Assembly: GCA_036346405.1 (NCBI GenBank)
Contig: CM070548.1
Span: 53,846,279 to 53,910,278 of the forward strand
Origin: Phyllostachys edulis
Lineage: Eukaryota > Streptophyta > Magnoliopsida > Poales > Poaceae
Reading direction: 5' to 3'
Length of the DNA: 64,000 nucleotides
Both the position numbers and the translations under genes were made by a program. Shown in pieces: positions 46,176 through 57,110 of this stretch. The notes below the pieces were generated by a model that was given only the letters and a program-made list of their open reading frames with translations, ran no database searches and was not told where the DNA came from. How positions within the stretch are numbered: the first letter of the stretch is position 1; each line of letters opens with the position of its first letter.

Positions 46176-49100
46176 TCAAGGATAGCACTTCTGCTTTGAA
46201 TACTACTCGCAGACGTGTGTCTCAGTACTGGGTTCCCAAGTCATGTCTAAGTAACCCCAGTATTGAGACATATCGATTTTTTGTGCCTTGATTTTCAGAA
46301 TCATCGCGGAAGGAGAAAGAACACATGGCTCGTCGACTCTGGTTGTTCACGTCACATGACCGGAGACTCTAGATGGTTCACTTCCTTCACGCGGTCGACG
46401 GGTGATGACTTTATCACCTTTGGAGATGATACACAAGGGCGAATTGAAGGAACGGGGTCGATCAGGGTGAATGACAGATTCATCCTGAAGGATGTCGCTC
46501 TTGTGGACAAGCTAAGGTACAACTTGCTTTCTGTTTCGCAGCTTCTTGATGATGGCTACAAAAGTCGATTTAAGAAAAATGCCTGTCGTGTGCTTGATTC
46601 TGCCGGTGAGCTTGTTTTTGGGATTTCTAGAGTTGGTAGAATTTTTGGAGCTGATTTTTATGAATCTTTTGCTGGATCTCTCAAATGTTTGATTTCATCT
46701 TCTTCTGATATCTGGCTTTGGCACCGACATTTAGAGCACATTGGTTTTGATCATCTGACGTGAGTTAGCAGCCTTGATCTCATGAGAGGTTTGCCTAAAC
46801 TCAAAGCCGTTAAGGATGCTGTTTGTGCATCCTATAGGCATGGCAAGCAAGTTGCCGCCTCACACCCTTCGTTGACTATGGTCATGACTGACGGACCGGG
46901 ACAGTTGCTTGATATGGATACTGTTGGTCCTGCTAGGATTCGGTCAGTCGGTGGCAAATGGTATATTCTTGTTATAGTCGATGATTTTTCGAGATACTCT
47001 TGGGTGTTCTTTCTTGCTTCGAAGGATGAGGCTTTTGATCACTATCATGATCTTGTTCTTCGTTTGGCTTCTGAACTTCCTGGTGCCTTGAGAGCAATCC
47101 GTAGTGACAATGTCACGGAGTTCAAGAATGCTTCTTTTGCCTCTTTTTGTGCTGAGCATGGTATTGAGCATCAGTTCTCTTCTCCACCCGTCCCTCAACA
47201 AAATGGCGTTGTGGAAAGGAAGAACAAAACCTTAGTCGAGATGGCTAGGACGATGCTAGATGAGTATAGCACACTGAGGAGGTTTTGGGTCGAAGCTATT
47301 GCTACAGCTTGCCATATTTCAAACCGTGTCTTCTTGAGACCGTCTTTGGGCAAGACTTCTTATGAACTTCGTCGATTTGGTAGAAAACCCTCTGTTTCTT
47401 ACTTTTGAGTATTTGGTTCAAAGTGTTTTATTCTCAAGACAGGAAACCTAGATAAATTTGAATCAAGAACTTGTGATTGTTTATTTCTGGGTTATCCTGC
47501 TCATTCGAGGGGTTTTCGGGTTTTTAATGTTGAAACTAACAATATCCAGGAGACATGCAATGTCACTTTTGATGAGACTAGCCCTAGAGCCAGATCTGAC
47601 ATTTCAGGTGATTCACAGGAGACGAAGAGCATTTTTGTAGAAGAAGATGATGAAGAAGTTGATATTGTTCTTCCACCTGTTGCTGATGCTCCTATCCAAA
47701 CTACAGAACCTGCTTCGACTGCTTCACCTCCAATTGAGGCTCCTGTTGCATCCTCTTCATCAGTAGTACCTGTGGAGGTTGAGGAAATGGTATCTCCCCC
47801 AAGCGCTCCACTGCACATTCAGAAGCAACACCCACCGGATTAGATGATTGGTAATCTTCATGAGCGAGTCACTCGCTCCAGGTATCACAATCCAAGTCTC
47901 TTCTCTCATTCTGTATTTGTATCTTCTTTTGAACCCCGCGATATATCACATACTTTATCTGATTCTAGCTGGGTCAATGCCATGCATGAGGAATTAGAGA
48001 ATTTTGAGAGAAACAAAGTCTGGAATCTTGTAGAACCTCCTAGTGGTCATAATGTTATAGGAACCCGTTGGGTATTCAAAAATAAACAAAATGAGGATGG
48101 TTCTGTGGTTAGAAACAAGGCTAGGTTGGTAGCTCAGGGTTATAGCTAGGTTGAGGGGTTAGATTTTGATAAGACCTTTGTTCCTGTTGCTAGAGTAGAA
48201 GCCATTTCGCATTCTGCTTGCATTTGCTGCATCTAAAGGTTTTAGGATGCATCAAATGGATGTTAAGAGTGCTTTTCTGAATGGTTTTATAAAGGAGGAA
48301 GCATATGTTAGGCAACCCCCTAGCTTTGAGAATCCCAAGCACCCAGATCGTGTTTTCAAGCTATCCAAAGCCTTGTATGGTCTTAAGCAAGCCCCTAGAG
48401 CTTGGTATGATAGACTTAAGACTTTCTTGCTTAAGAATGATTTTGAAATGGGAAAAGTAGATAAAACCATTTTCATTCTTAGGCATGGCAATGACTTCCT
48501 GCTTGTTCATATTTACGTGGATGATATTATCATTGGTGGTTCTTCTCATGCTCTTGTTTCCAGTTTTTCTGAGACCATGTTCAGGGAAATCGAGATGAGT
48601 ATGATGGGAGAGCTCAACTACTTTTTGGGGCTTCAAATCAAGCAATGCAAGGAAGGGATCTTCATCCATCAGACGAAGTATACCAAGGATCTGCTCAAGC
48701 ACTTCGAGATGGGTGACTGCAAGCCAATCACCACTCCTATGGCGACTTCAACTGTTTTGGATCCAGATGAGGAAGGAGAAGCCGTGGATCAACGCGAGTA
48801 CCGCAGCATGATCGGCTCCCTTCTGTACCTAACAGCCTCAAGACTGGACATCCACTTCGCAGTCTACCTCTGTGTGAGGTTTCAGGCGTCTCCGAGGACT
48901 TCACATCGCCAAGCCGTTAAGCGCATCTTCAGGTACCTTCACTCTACCCTCCAGTATGGCATTTGGTATTTCTGCTCTTCTTCGTTGTCTATTCGGGGGT
49001 TTTCTGTTTCTGATTTTGCGGGCTGTCAGCTAGATAGGAAGAGTACCTCTGGCACTTGTCATTTCTTAGGCATTTCTCTTGTCTCTTGGTCGTCTAGGAA

Positions 49101-49468
49101 GTAGTCTTCTGTTGCACAATCCTTCTTTGAAGGTTGAATATGTAGTCAGCCGCTAGTTGTCAGAGTCGATTTTGTGGATGGTGTCCACTCTTAAGGACTT
49201 TGGGTTAAATTTTGCAAGTGTTCCTCTTTTCTGTGATAACACTTTTGCCATTAACATTGCTAAAAACCCAGTGCAACATTCTAGGACCAAGCACATAGGT
49301 ATTCACTATCACTTTCTTAGAGACCATGTTGAGAAGGGTGATATTGTGCTACATTTTGTGGAGTCCGATGCTCAGTTAGCTGATATCCTCACCAAGCCTT
49401 TAGACCCAACAAGGTTTACCACCTTGAGGAGTGAGTTAGGGGTAATTTATCCCTATGGGTTGGTTTGA
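46176..49468 (+). pseudogene. Copia pol: protease, integrase, reverse transcriptase, RNase H, broken
   Basis: The segment after the insertion reads RRRVSQYWVPKSCLSN, then in a shifted frame the protease active site WLVDSGCSRHMTG. Integrase has WHRHLEHIGF with a damaged second cysteine (CASYRHGK), then LDMDTVGP, IRSDNVTEF and PQQNGVVERKNKTL carrying D, D and E. Reverse transcriptase spans 47844-48850 with WVFKNKQNEDGS, MHQMDVKSAFLNGFIKEEAY, ALYGLKQAPRAWYDRL and the catalytic YVDDIIIG. RNase H follows, ending with KHIGIHYHFLRDHV and LADILTKPLD at 49468. Stops occur near 46761 (TGA), 47406 (TGA), 47840 (TAG), 48147 (TAG) and 49102 (TAG), with frameshifts near 46280, 48210 and 49130. It cannot make a working polyprotein. 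Confidence 0.92.
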
Positions 49469-51210
49469 TGGGGGGTTGGATCTTTTCTGATCTTTCCTTA
49501 TTCATCTAATCTTTTCTTGATCTTCTTTTGAACTTATTGATCTTTTTGATCTTTTTAGGCTTTTTGAGCTTTTCTTGCATCTCTTTGTATCATATTGCAT
49601 TCATATGAAAAATACAAAAGATGCATTGTAATATAAGCTTTACTGCTTGTCTTTTAATTGATGAAGCTTTGCTTATTACCCTCTTGAGATTTAGTATTTC
49701 AATTTTTGCTCAATGCCATGTCTAGTTCATTGACTTGCTAGAATTATCATGCTTTCACATGTGTATCTAAGTCTTTGCTAAAATGAGCCAGAACTTTAAG
49801 ACAACTTGAACTAAAAACTATAATTTGTGGATGTTTTAGCTAGTTGCGCAATTAGTATTCCTTTTGTGACATTAGCCCTGTCAAAATTGCTTTGTCGGCT
49901 CTTGAATCTAAAATTGATCATTGCTTGAGCTTCTTGTTCTTCTAAAAATCTAAAACTGCTTTTGTGTAAAATGAAAAATGAAAAATCAACTTTCAAGATT
50001 GTCATGTGGTTAAAATGTGCCAAACTACTCTTACGAGACTGCATGTCATAGACATGAACTTGGAGATAGTAAGATGATCTAGACGATCTCATGGGGACTG
50101 CTTGTCAAAACTGATATGAATCTCAAGATTTGTCGCCCTAGTAGAAGCTTAGGAAGAGTTTGTGGATGACTCCTAGTCCAGGATCTTCTTCACTAAGATA
50201 TACCTCTAATCAACTTTTGGTCGAAGCTTAGTAAGAGTTTGTGGATGGCTCCTAGTCCAGGATCTTCTTCACTAAGTTAGACCATTAGTCAACTTCAATA
50301 TTAACTACAAATGAAAAACTATTGAAAAATAGGCGTTTGAGAAAAATGAGCAAAATGATTCAATTCAGGACCTGTTTGTCTCTTAATATGGTCATTGTTA
50401 GCTTTTTGATCTCACATTGACATTTTGACATGGCCAGTATCATTTTAGGATCCTTGTTGATAAACTTGCTGAATTTGAAGCTTTGCTTAAATTGATAAAA
50501 TTCATTGCGTTACATTGAGCCTTCTAGCTTAGCTTTGATATATATGTCTTAACATGATCTTGCTAGCGCCTTCAGGCTTGATATGTTCTTGTGCAATATT
50601 AGAAATGTCAGCTTGTTCTTTTGGGTAATCTCCAAAGCTTCTTGCTCCCAAAAATTGAAAAATACAAAAATGAAGCCACTCCATTGCATTTCATGCATGC
50701 TCCTTCTTATGTTTTTTTCCTCAATTCTGCATTTGTTATCTCTGGACGAGAGGAAGGCGTGATTCCTTGATGACTCCATTGTCAAAGGGGGAGAAGATGT
50801 AACAAAAATGTTAAAAAGGGGAGCCTTTAGGAGAAAATTGGAGAATTTGAAATTTTCTGAAATATGAGGATCATAGTGAGGGGGAGTATCTTATTTGTAT
50901 TCTTATGATCTTATTGCCATTTCTGAACTTGAATTGCAATTATTGTAACCTCACAATGATCAAAGGTCAATTTGAACAATTGTTCTATCATATGAACCTT
51001 AGGTGAGATTTTGACACTTTTCTAGAAATTGAAGTTTTCTCGCTTTCTTTTGCCATATCTCACTTGCCTATGCTATTCTGGAGCCAGCTTGGTTATTTCC
51101 TTTGCTTTCTCTTGCATTTGGACCAAGTTGTTCCTTCGTGCGAAAACGTCGAGTTTTTACTTTTCAAACCTTAAATTTTGCATTTGTAGGAAATTGCCAA
51201 TGTGTTCATC
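49469..51210 (+). other. long 3' noncoding region of the Copia element with purine tracts
   Basis: No reading frame is convincing over 1.7 kb. A duplicated segment (GTTTGTGGATGACTCCTAGTCCAGGATC type) occurs near 50158 and 50229. Purine tracts AAAGGGGGAGA (about 50784) and GAGGGGGAG (about 50878) precede the one at the LTR. Sireviruses carry such a region, sometimes with an envelope-like ORF; none is seen here. Confidence 0.6.
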
Positions 51211-51220
51211 AAGGGGGAGA
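51211..51220 (+). other. polypurine tract of the Copia element
   Basis: AAGGGGGAGA lies directly before the right LTR. It would prime plus-strand synthesis. Two similar tracts lie 330-430 bases upstream. Confidence 0.8.
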
Positions 51221-53011
51221 TCGTGGATATCATGGGGATATGTGCACGATCTTAAGATGATGTTACAATTGGCAATGCTTTTGTCGAAACACGAGTTTTC
51301 GTCAAAGGTTGAACTGCTGTTAGGTCAGGTGCAGTCAGACCATTGTTCAAGGCGCGGTCAGACTGGCATTCAAAGCGCGGTCAGACCGGCCAGCGGTTAG
51401 ACCGGCCATGGAATGGGGGTCTGACCAATTTTGTACTGTTCATCGGCCAAAAGTGGCGCTGAGTGTTGGGTTAGGTCAAGTTCATGGGTTTCATAGCATA
51501 TGTGTTGCATGATGCATGTTTTGACTAACGTGGGTCAAATTGTGAAGAACTTGTTCCCGGAATCGATTTCTTTGTCAATTGTTGTGCAGGTTGCTTTGAA
51601 GTCAATGACAGTCAACGGCGAGGATGATCGGGACTAAGCTTGGAGAGCTGAGGTCCAGAACGATCGAGGATGCCGGGTGAGGTCAATGGAGTCAAGCATG
51701 GCGCAAAAAGGACAAAGGTGACCGAACAGGCGATTCGGTGCGATGGGTTGGATCTGCGGCGCGGTCGGTGCAAGTGCCATGGTGGTTTCGATGGGAGCGG
51801 ATGAGAGACTTGCCGACATGATGAGAGCCGTTGGATCAACCTACACGTGGCGAAGCATGGAAGTGCTTCACGAAGATGGGACTTGGTCTTTGCAAAAAGA
51901 TCGCGAAGGGGTATTTTGGTAATTTTACCAAATACCGCCTTAGTGACCTTTTGCCAACCCGCAGCGCAAGATAGCGCAAGGTGAAGCGGATTAGGTCAAG
52001 AGGAGATGAAGATGACGCTTTAAAATGCGTGCGTGTGTGACCCATTTGTGTGTGGGCCTTAACGGGAGCCCATTATGGTTAATGCTTCTAGAATGTCTAA
52101 GCCTCCACTATAAATAGAGGAGGGAGATGGCTGCACCTCTCTAAAAACCCTTTCATTATTGAAAACCCTAGTTTTGCTTTTGTGCTTAGGGAGAAGATAG
52201 TTGGAGGTTAGGGTCCTGGAGAGTTGGATTTGATTTCATGCTTATGTATTGAGTCTTTGTCCTCCATTGATGGAGTGGCTGTAAACCAATTCCATATCAA
52301 ATCAATCCAAAAAAAGTTCTCTCAAAGATGAGTCTATTTGCTTTCTTTCTCTCTATTTGGTGATTTGAGGTCTTTCTTTGATCCGCAAGTTTTTGCTTGA
52401 TTTCTTGCCTTGATCTAACTTGTTGTGACATGTGGGAACCCATCTAAGATCATCTTGATCATGATTCACCTATGAGCAAGTATCTAGATCACGTTTTCGA
52501 TTTGACTCGGTTTTTGAACCACCTTCGTTCAAACCTAAAAAAGATAGGAACTTTGGCATGGATCTTCATGATCCTTGATTGGAATAGGTTCCTAATATCC
52601 TTGAGAAGATGTGTGTCAAGTTTCGTGGAGTTTGCCCACACGGATCAAAAGTTAGATCGTTTTGTGGTTTAGGTCGCGGTCGTTCATACGCTCGAAGAAA
52701 TCGGTTAGACCGAATTTGGTCACGGCCGACTGTTCTCCATCAATCCAAGACTTAAGCCGTCAGTCAAACCGACCTCCAGTCCGACCGCCCATTTGCCGCC
52801 GGTCTAACCACCCGTAGGGTTTGAGCCTTGTGTTTTGGTATTTTGCTTTGAAGGTTTTGGTTTGGATTCAATACAAGTATTACGCTGTACTTATAGATTG
52901 ATCCTCATAGCTTCCATAACTACTGAAGTGAAATTGGTGTTGAATCCATTCAAAGTGAAAAAGTGAGTGTGCTCCTATTCACCCCCCTCTAGTCGCCTTT
53001 TCGGTCCAACA
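51221..53011 (+). repeat. 3' LTR of the Copia element, 1.8 kb
   Basis: It starts TCGTGGATATCATGGGG (one base inserted or changed at the first two positions relative to the left copy) and ends CCTTTTCGGTCCAACA. It holds TATAAATA at 52109-52116, GGTCAGACCGG-type units near 51322-51427, and a full 3' end that the left LTR has lost. Its ends match those of the solo LTR at 53359-55944. Confidence 0.9.
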
Positions 53012-53358
53012 ACCCGGAATCCAAGCAATTTTCCCGAAGAGACTCCAAACACACAGTTCTCAGGATTGAGTTTCAGGCGGTGTTTTATGAGGTTGTCGAA
53101 CATCTCCTGCAAGTCCGAAACGTGATCAAGCTGTTTAATGCTTTTTACGACTAGATCGTCAACATAGGCTTCCAAATTTCGGCCTAGCTGAGGTGAAAAA
53201 GTCGATTGCATCAAGCGTTGAAAAGAAGCGCTAACATTTTTTAGACCAAATAGCATTTTAACATAACAAAATATAACAAATAGAGTAACAAACGCGGTCT
53301 TTTCTTCACCTTCTAGACACATATTAATCTGATGGTATCCAGAATATGCATCTAGAAA
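53012..53358 (-). pseudogene. Gypsy reverse transcriptase, middle part
   Basis: A 347-base piece of the Gypsy pol left between two insertions. It reads FLDAYSGYHQINMCLEGEEK, then FGLKNVSASFQRLMQ and the catalytic YVDDLVVKS (about 53155), ending GKLLGF next to the Copia LTR. The first aspartate (LDAYSG) and the YVDD box are both present. It joins upstream to 55950-56156 and downstream to 37792. Confidence 0.93.
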
Positions 53359-55944
53359 TGTGGATATCATGGGGATATGCCCATGATCTTAGGATGATGA
53401 AACAATTGGCAATGTGGCTTTTGGTTTGAAGTTTCATGTGTTTTCGACAAAGTTTCAGATCTGTCAGGTCAGCGGTGGTCTGACCGGCTTTTGTGCTGAA
53501 TATTGGTATAAGTGGTGAATTGTTTTTTGGATAGGTCATATCCTTGTTGATAATGCATATGTGTTGCATGATGCATGTTTTCACTAACGTGGGTCAAGTT
53601 GTGAAGAATTTGTTCCCGGATTCGTGTTTGCTTGTCTATTGTTGTGGCGGTGGCTTGCGTGTCAATGACGGTCAAGCATGGCGAGGATCGGACTAAACTT
53701 GGAGAGCCGAGGTCCGAACGATCATGGATGCGGGTGAGGTCAAGTGACTCAAGCGTGGCGCAGAATGGACGAGGATGACCGAATCAAGCGGTTCGACGCG
53801 GTTGGTTGGATCAAGCCATGAGTCGTTATAAGTGCTCGATGGTGCGGTGGGATCCGGACGGAGAGACTTGACGACATGGAGCCGTTGATCAACCACACAC
53901 GTGGCGCAGCGAGCGAGTGCCAGCAGATGGACTCGACTTTTGAAAAGATCGAGAAGGGTATTTTGGTAATTTTACCAAATACCATCTTAGCGACCTTTGA
54001 CTAAGCCGCTGGCTGGTCGGCGATGGTGAAGCGGTTTAGATCAATTGACGATGAAGACAGCGTTTTGAGATGCGCGCGTGTGTGTTAGTTGGCCTTAACC
54101 AGTTTCATTTGGTTATTAGGGTTAAGAGCTGCCCTATAATAGGAGAGAGATGGAATATTCTTAGGGCTGCCGCTGTTGAATAGGACTGCTGAGAGAAAAG
54201 AGAATGGGGGAGCTTTTGGCGGCGGCCGCTCACCCCTAAAAAACCTGAGCGCCTGTAGGAGCCCCCGTTGAGAAAGAAGCTGCTGCTGGTAGAAAGAATA
54301 TCTGGAGTGGGTGTGGCGGCGCCCTGAAAAACCACAAAATGAGGAGCTTCTGAGCAGCGGCTCGTGGATGTGTTTTGTCCCGTAAAATCTGGATTCCCGA
54401 GTCGTCCAAGATCTAGTTTATTGCTTATATCATCGATGTGACTAAGTTTTGTTCTCTGCAGATTGTTGCTGCACCTGCTTGCGTGTGAATAGATCGATCT
54501 AGTTGGAGCATCGGCTGTGCGGCTCTGCTTGAGCGCCCGCAAAAACCAAAAAGCCCCAGGCGGCGCCGTTTTTGGTCCGGAGAAAAAGCAGCTAGGGGCG
54601 GCGGCCGGTTCCTGGCTGAAAAAGGAGCCGGTGACGGCGGCCTTGTGCCGGAGGCAGAAAAGCAGCGCGCGCCTGGAGAGCTGCCCCAAAAAAAATTATT
54701 GGCGGCGCGACAGTGGAAATCAGTGAGGCGGTGGCGCTGGTAAGAAAGGCCAGAGATTTTTTGGTCCTGCGTGTGTTGAATTGATTGGTTGTTGCATTGC
54801 ATCGGCCTCCAGCGCCTGGCAGAAAAAAGTGTGGTGGCGCCCCGCATGATCCGGATTTTCCAGTGCTGACGACGGCGGCCTCTGGCGCTAGTGAAGTGCT
54901 CGTAGAAATCCCCTGGGCGGCGGCCTGCTCTGCCCCAAAAAGAAACGAAGTGCAGCGCCGTTTTGAGTGTCAAGCAGAAAAATGTTTTTGCGGATTTTGC
55001 TTTTTGGGTGTAAGAGAATATGTCTCTGTTTGATTTGATTTTGCATTTATGATGCTCCTGTTATTTGCGGTTGCAAGAACTTGTTTTTATTTACTTGCTC
55101 TTGGGCAGCTGCTGTTTGCAGCTAGAAAATCAGAGTCCTTGTCGGTCTGTACTGCCCACAAAATCGATTTCCTCGGCAGCGGCTTGTGCCCAGAATATTG
55201 TAGTTCTGTGCAGCTGTAGTGGTGCACCTGAGAAATTGGGAGTAGGTGGCGGCGGCTGCTAGATCTTTGTTTGGTAAACACAGAAAATGAAGAGCCTTGT
55301 GTGAGGCGGCAGCCTCTTCAAAAAAAATTGGATTGCTCGGCGGCTGTAGCTGCATATTGATTGCTCTCTGGCCGGTTGGAAAAACTAGAGTTTTTGGTGG
55401 CTGCTTAGTCTTTCTTGATTGCTGTTAGCTGCAGTTTCTTCTGTGTGTTGATGCGAAAAACCGGCAGCCTGTTTGCCCGAAATATCCAGAGTCTTGTGAC
55501 GGATCCTTTGCTGGTCAAGATCTGTTTAAGATCTGTTTATTTGACTGCTATCTTTGATGTGAGTAAGGCTTTGGCTTAAATGCCCAGCAGGTTGTGGCTT
55601 TAGCTTTTTATTGCCTTGGGGCTGCCATCTTTGGTGCAACTGATGAATTTATCTCGTGGCAGTTGCTCCTTATGCGTGTCCCATCTTGTTGTTTTGGCCA
55701 GCAGTTTACTGTTTTATGATTTGTTTATTTAGCTGTCATGTTGATGTGCTTGATACAGCCTTGAGTTGATTAGGCTTTTGCTTCGGTGTTTGATCGGATT
55801 CAACACAGGTCATCCGCTGTGCCTGTATACAGATCTTCATAGCTTTTATAGCTATTGGAGTGAAAGTAGTGTTGAATTCGATCGAGGTGAAAAATAGAGA
55901 AAGCGTCTATTTACCCCCCCTCTAGTCGCCTTTCCGGTCCTACA
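53359..55944. mobile_element. solo LTR, 2.6 kb, related to the Copia LTR
   Basis: It begins TGTGGATATCATGGGG and ends CTTTCCGGTCCTACA with a perfect target duplication AGAAA (53354-53358 and 55945-55949). Both ends match the Copia LTR family, but about 54150-55750 is different: GC-rich GGCGGC blocks alternate with CAGAAAAA or CCCCAAAAA, giving degenerate repeats. No internal genes or second LTR are present. It is a solo LTR of a longer-LTR relative, left by recombination (inference). Open frames in 54105-55355 follow the repeat and are not called. Confidence 0.88.
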
Positions 55945-55949
55945 AGAAA

Positions 55950-56560
55950 ACTTAATGTTTCGCAACCAGCAGTGGAGTCAACCAACTGATCAATATGAGG
56001 TAAAGGAAAATCATCTTTTGGACAAGCTTTATTAAGATTAGTGAAGTCTACGCATATTCGCCACTTGCCGTTAGACTTTCTAACCATTACAAGGTTGGCC
56101 AACCACTCTAGGTGGTCGACTTCTCTTATAAAACCTGCTTTAAGTAGCTCGTCCAATTATGACCTTATAACATCTCGCCGATCAGGCAAATCTCCGTAAT
56201 TTTGTTTTACTGGTACTTTGTCGTAGTAGAGCTAGCTCGTGCTCGATCACTTCCTCGGGACTCGGGCATGTCGGATGCTTGCCACGCGAAGACATCTGTG
56301 TTTGCTCGAAGGAAAGTGATGAGGGCGTCTTCCTACTTGGGGTCGGAAGTATCCCCGATGCGAACAGTCTTAGAGGGCTCCTCCTGATCCAGGGGAACTT
56401 CTTTGACTTGATCGTTCGGCTTAGGTGCAGCTTTAGGCTTCAATTGCTTGGTCGAAGGCTGCCCTCTTTCTTCCCGAGTTGGTATCTGACCAACCATCTC
56501 GAGAGATCGACGGTCACAGGTATGCGCCATCTTCTTATCACAATGAATTGTGATTACTCC
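55950..56560 (-). pseudogene. Gypsy reverse transcriptase, N-terminal part
   Basis: Reads MDELLKAGFIREVDHLEWLA, NLVMVRKSNGKWRICVDFTN and LNKACPKDDFPLPHIDQLV, the conserved start of Ty3/Gypsy reverse transcriptase, and stops at the solo LTR insertion within the CETLSF block. Upstream (56560-56333) is a linker MAKFLMATHYGYQCLKMPGL between protease and RT. A stop at about 56157 precedes the N-terminal block. Confidence 0.9.
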
Positions 56561-56599
56561 TTTGAGACCTGGCATCTTAAGACATTGATACCCATAATG

Positions 56600-57110
56600 A
56601 GTTGCCATTAAGAATTTTGCCAAAACTGGTCATCCGAGTATGATGTTATGTGCTGTATCGAAATCGACCACATCAAAGGAGATCTTCTTTGTCCTGAAAT
56701 TATTTGTGAACCAAATGTTAAAGGAAGAGAAACTTGATCAATGGGTTTGGCCGAAGACCCCGGTACAATACTATGAAAAGCGTATCTTACCGGTCTTACC
56801 TTGGTCTTGCGTACTTGCATCTCGTCCAAGGTATTCGTGAACAGAATATTCAACGAACTCCCACCATCAATCAACACTCGATTTACTCGACAGTTGTTGA
56901 TGGTGGGTTCGACCACGATTGAAAAGTGACTTGGTCGAGTCGAAGGGATCGGGCAGTCAACCTTCTCGAAAGAGATGGTGACTTCTGACCACTTCGGTAA
57001 TTTATTGACAAGAGGAGGGTCAATGGAGTTTACCTCGTGTTCGATCGCCTTGAGCTATCACTTTGACTCGTATGCCGACGATCCCCCAAAGATGTGCTCG
57101 ATGGTGAGCT
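56600..57110 (-). pseudogene. Gypsy retroviral-type aspartic protease
   Basis: The active site VLIDGGSSLNILF (about 56836-56874) is preceded by HFSIVVEPTINNCRVNR and followed by RYAFHSIVPGSSAKPIDQVS and LPLTFG. DGG replaces the common DTG/DSG and is usual in Tat elements. The frame continues from gag after two adjacent stops near 57055 and shifts again near 56700. Confidence 0.85.

Larger units (their letters stand above)
37798..53011 (+). mobile_element. Ty1/Copia retrotransposon, Sirevirus-like, 15.2 kb with a nested insertion
   Basis: It is inserted in the Gypsy reverse transcriptase. It begins TGTGGATATCATGGGG and ends CGGTCCAACA, flanked by ACCAG (37793-37797) and ACCCG (53012-53016), probably one duplicated 5-mer with a later change. 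It carries gag, protease, integrase, reverse transcriptase and RNase H in Copia order on the plus strand. A long noncoding stretch follows RNase H and holds several AAGGGGGAGA-type purine tracts, a feature of Sireviruses. The left LTR is cut short and fused to gag, so primer site and gag start are lost. A 5.4-kb LTR-type element splits gag from pol. Native length without it is about 9.8 kb. Frameshifts and stops make it dead. Confidence 0.92.

Noticed and set aside
54105..55355. 194- and 182-codon frames in the solo LTR
   Set aside because: They overlap each other on the same strand in different frames and track the alternating GGCGGC/A-run repeat.
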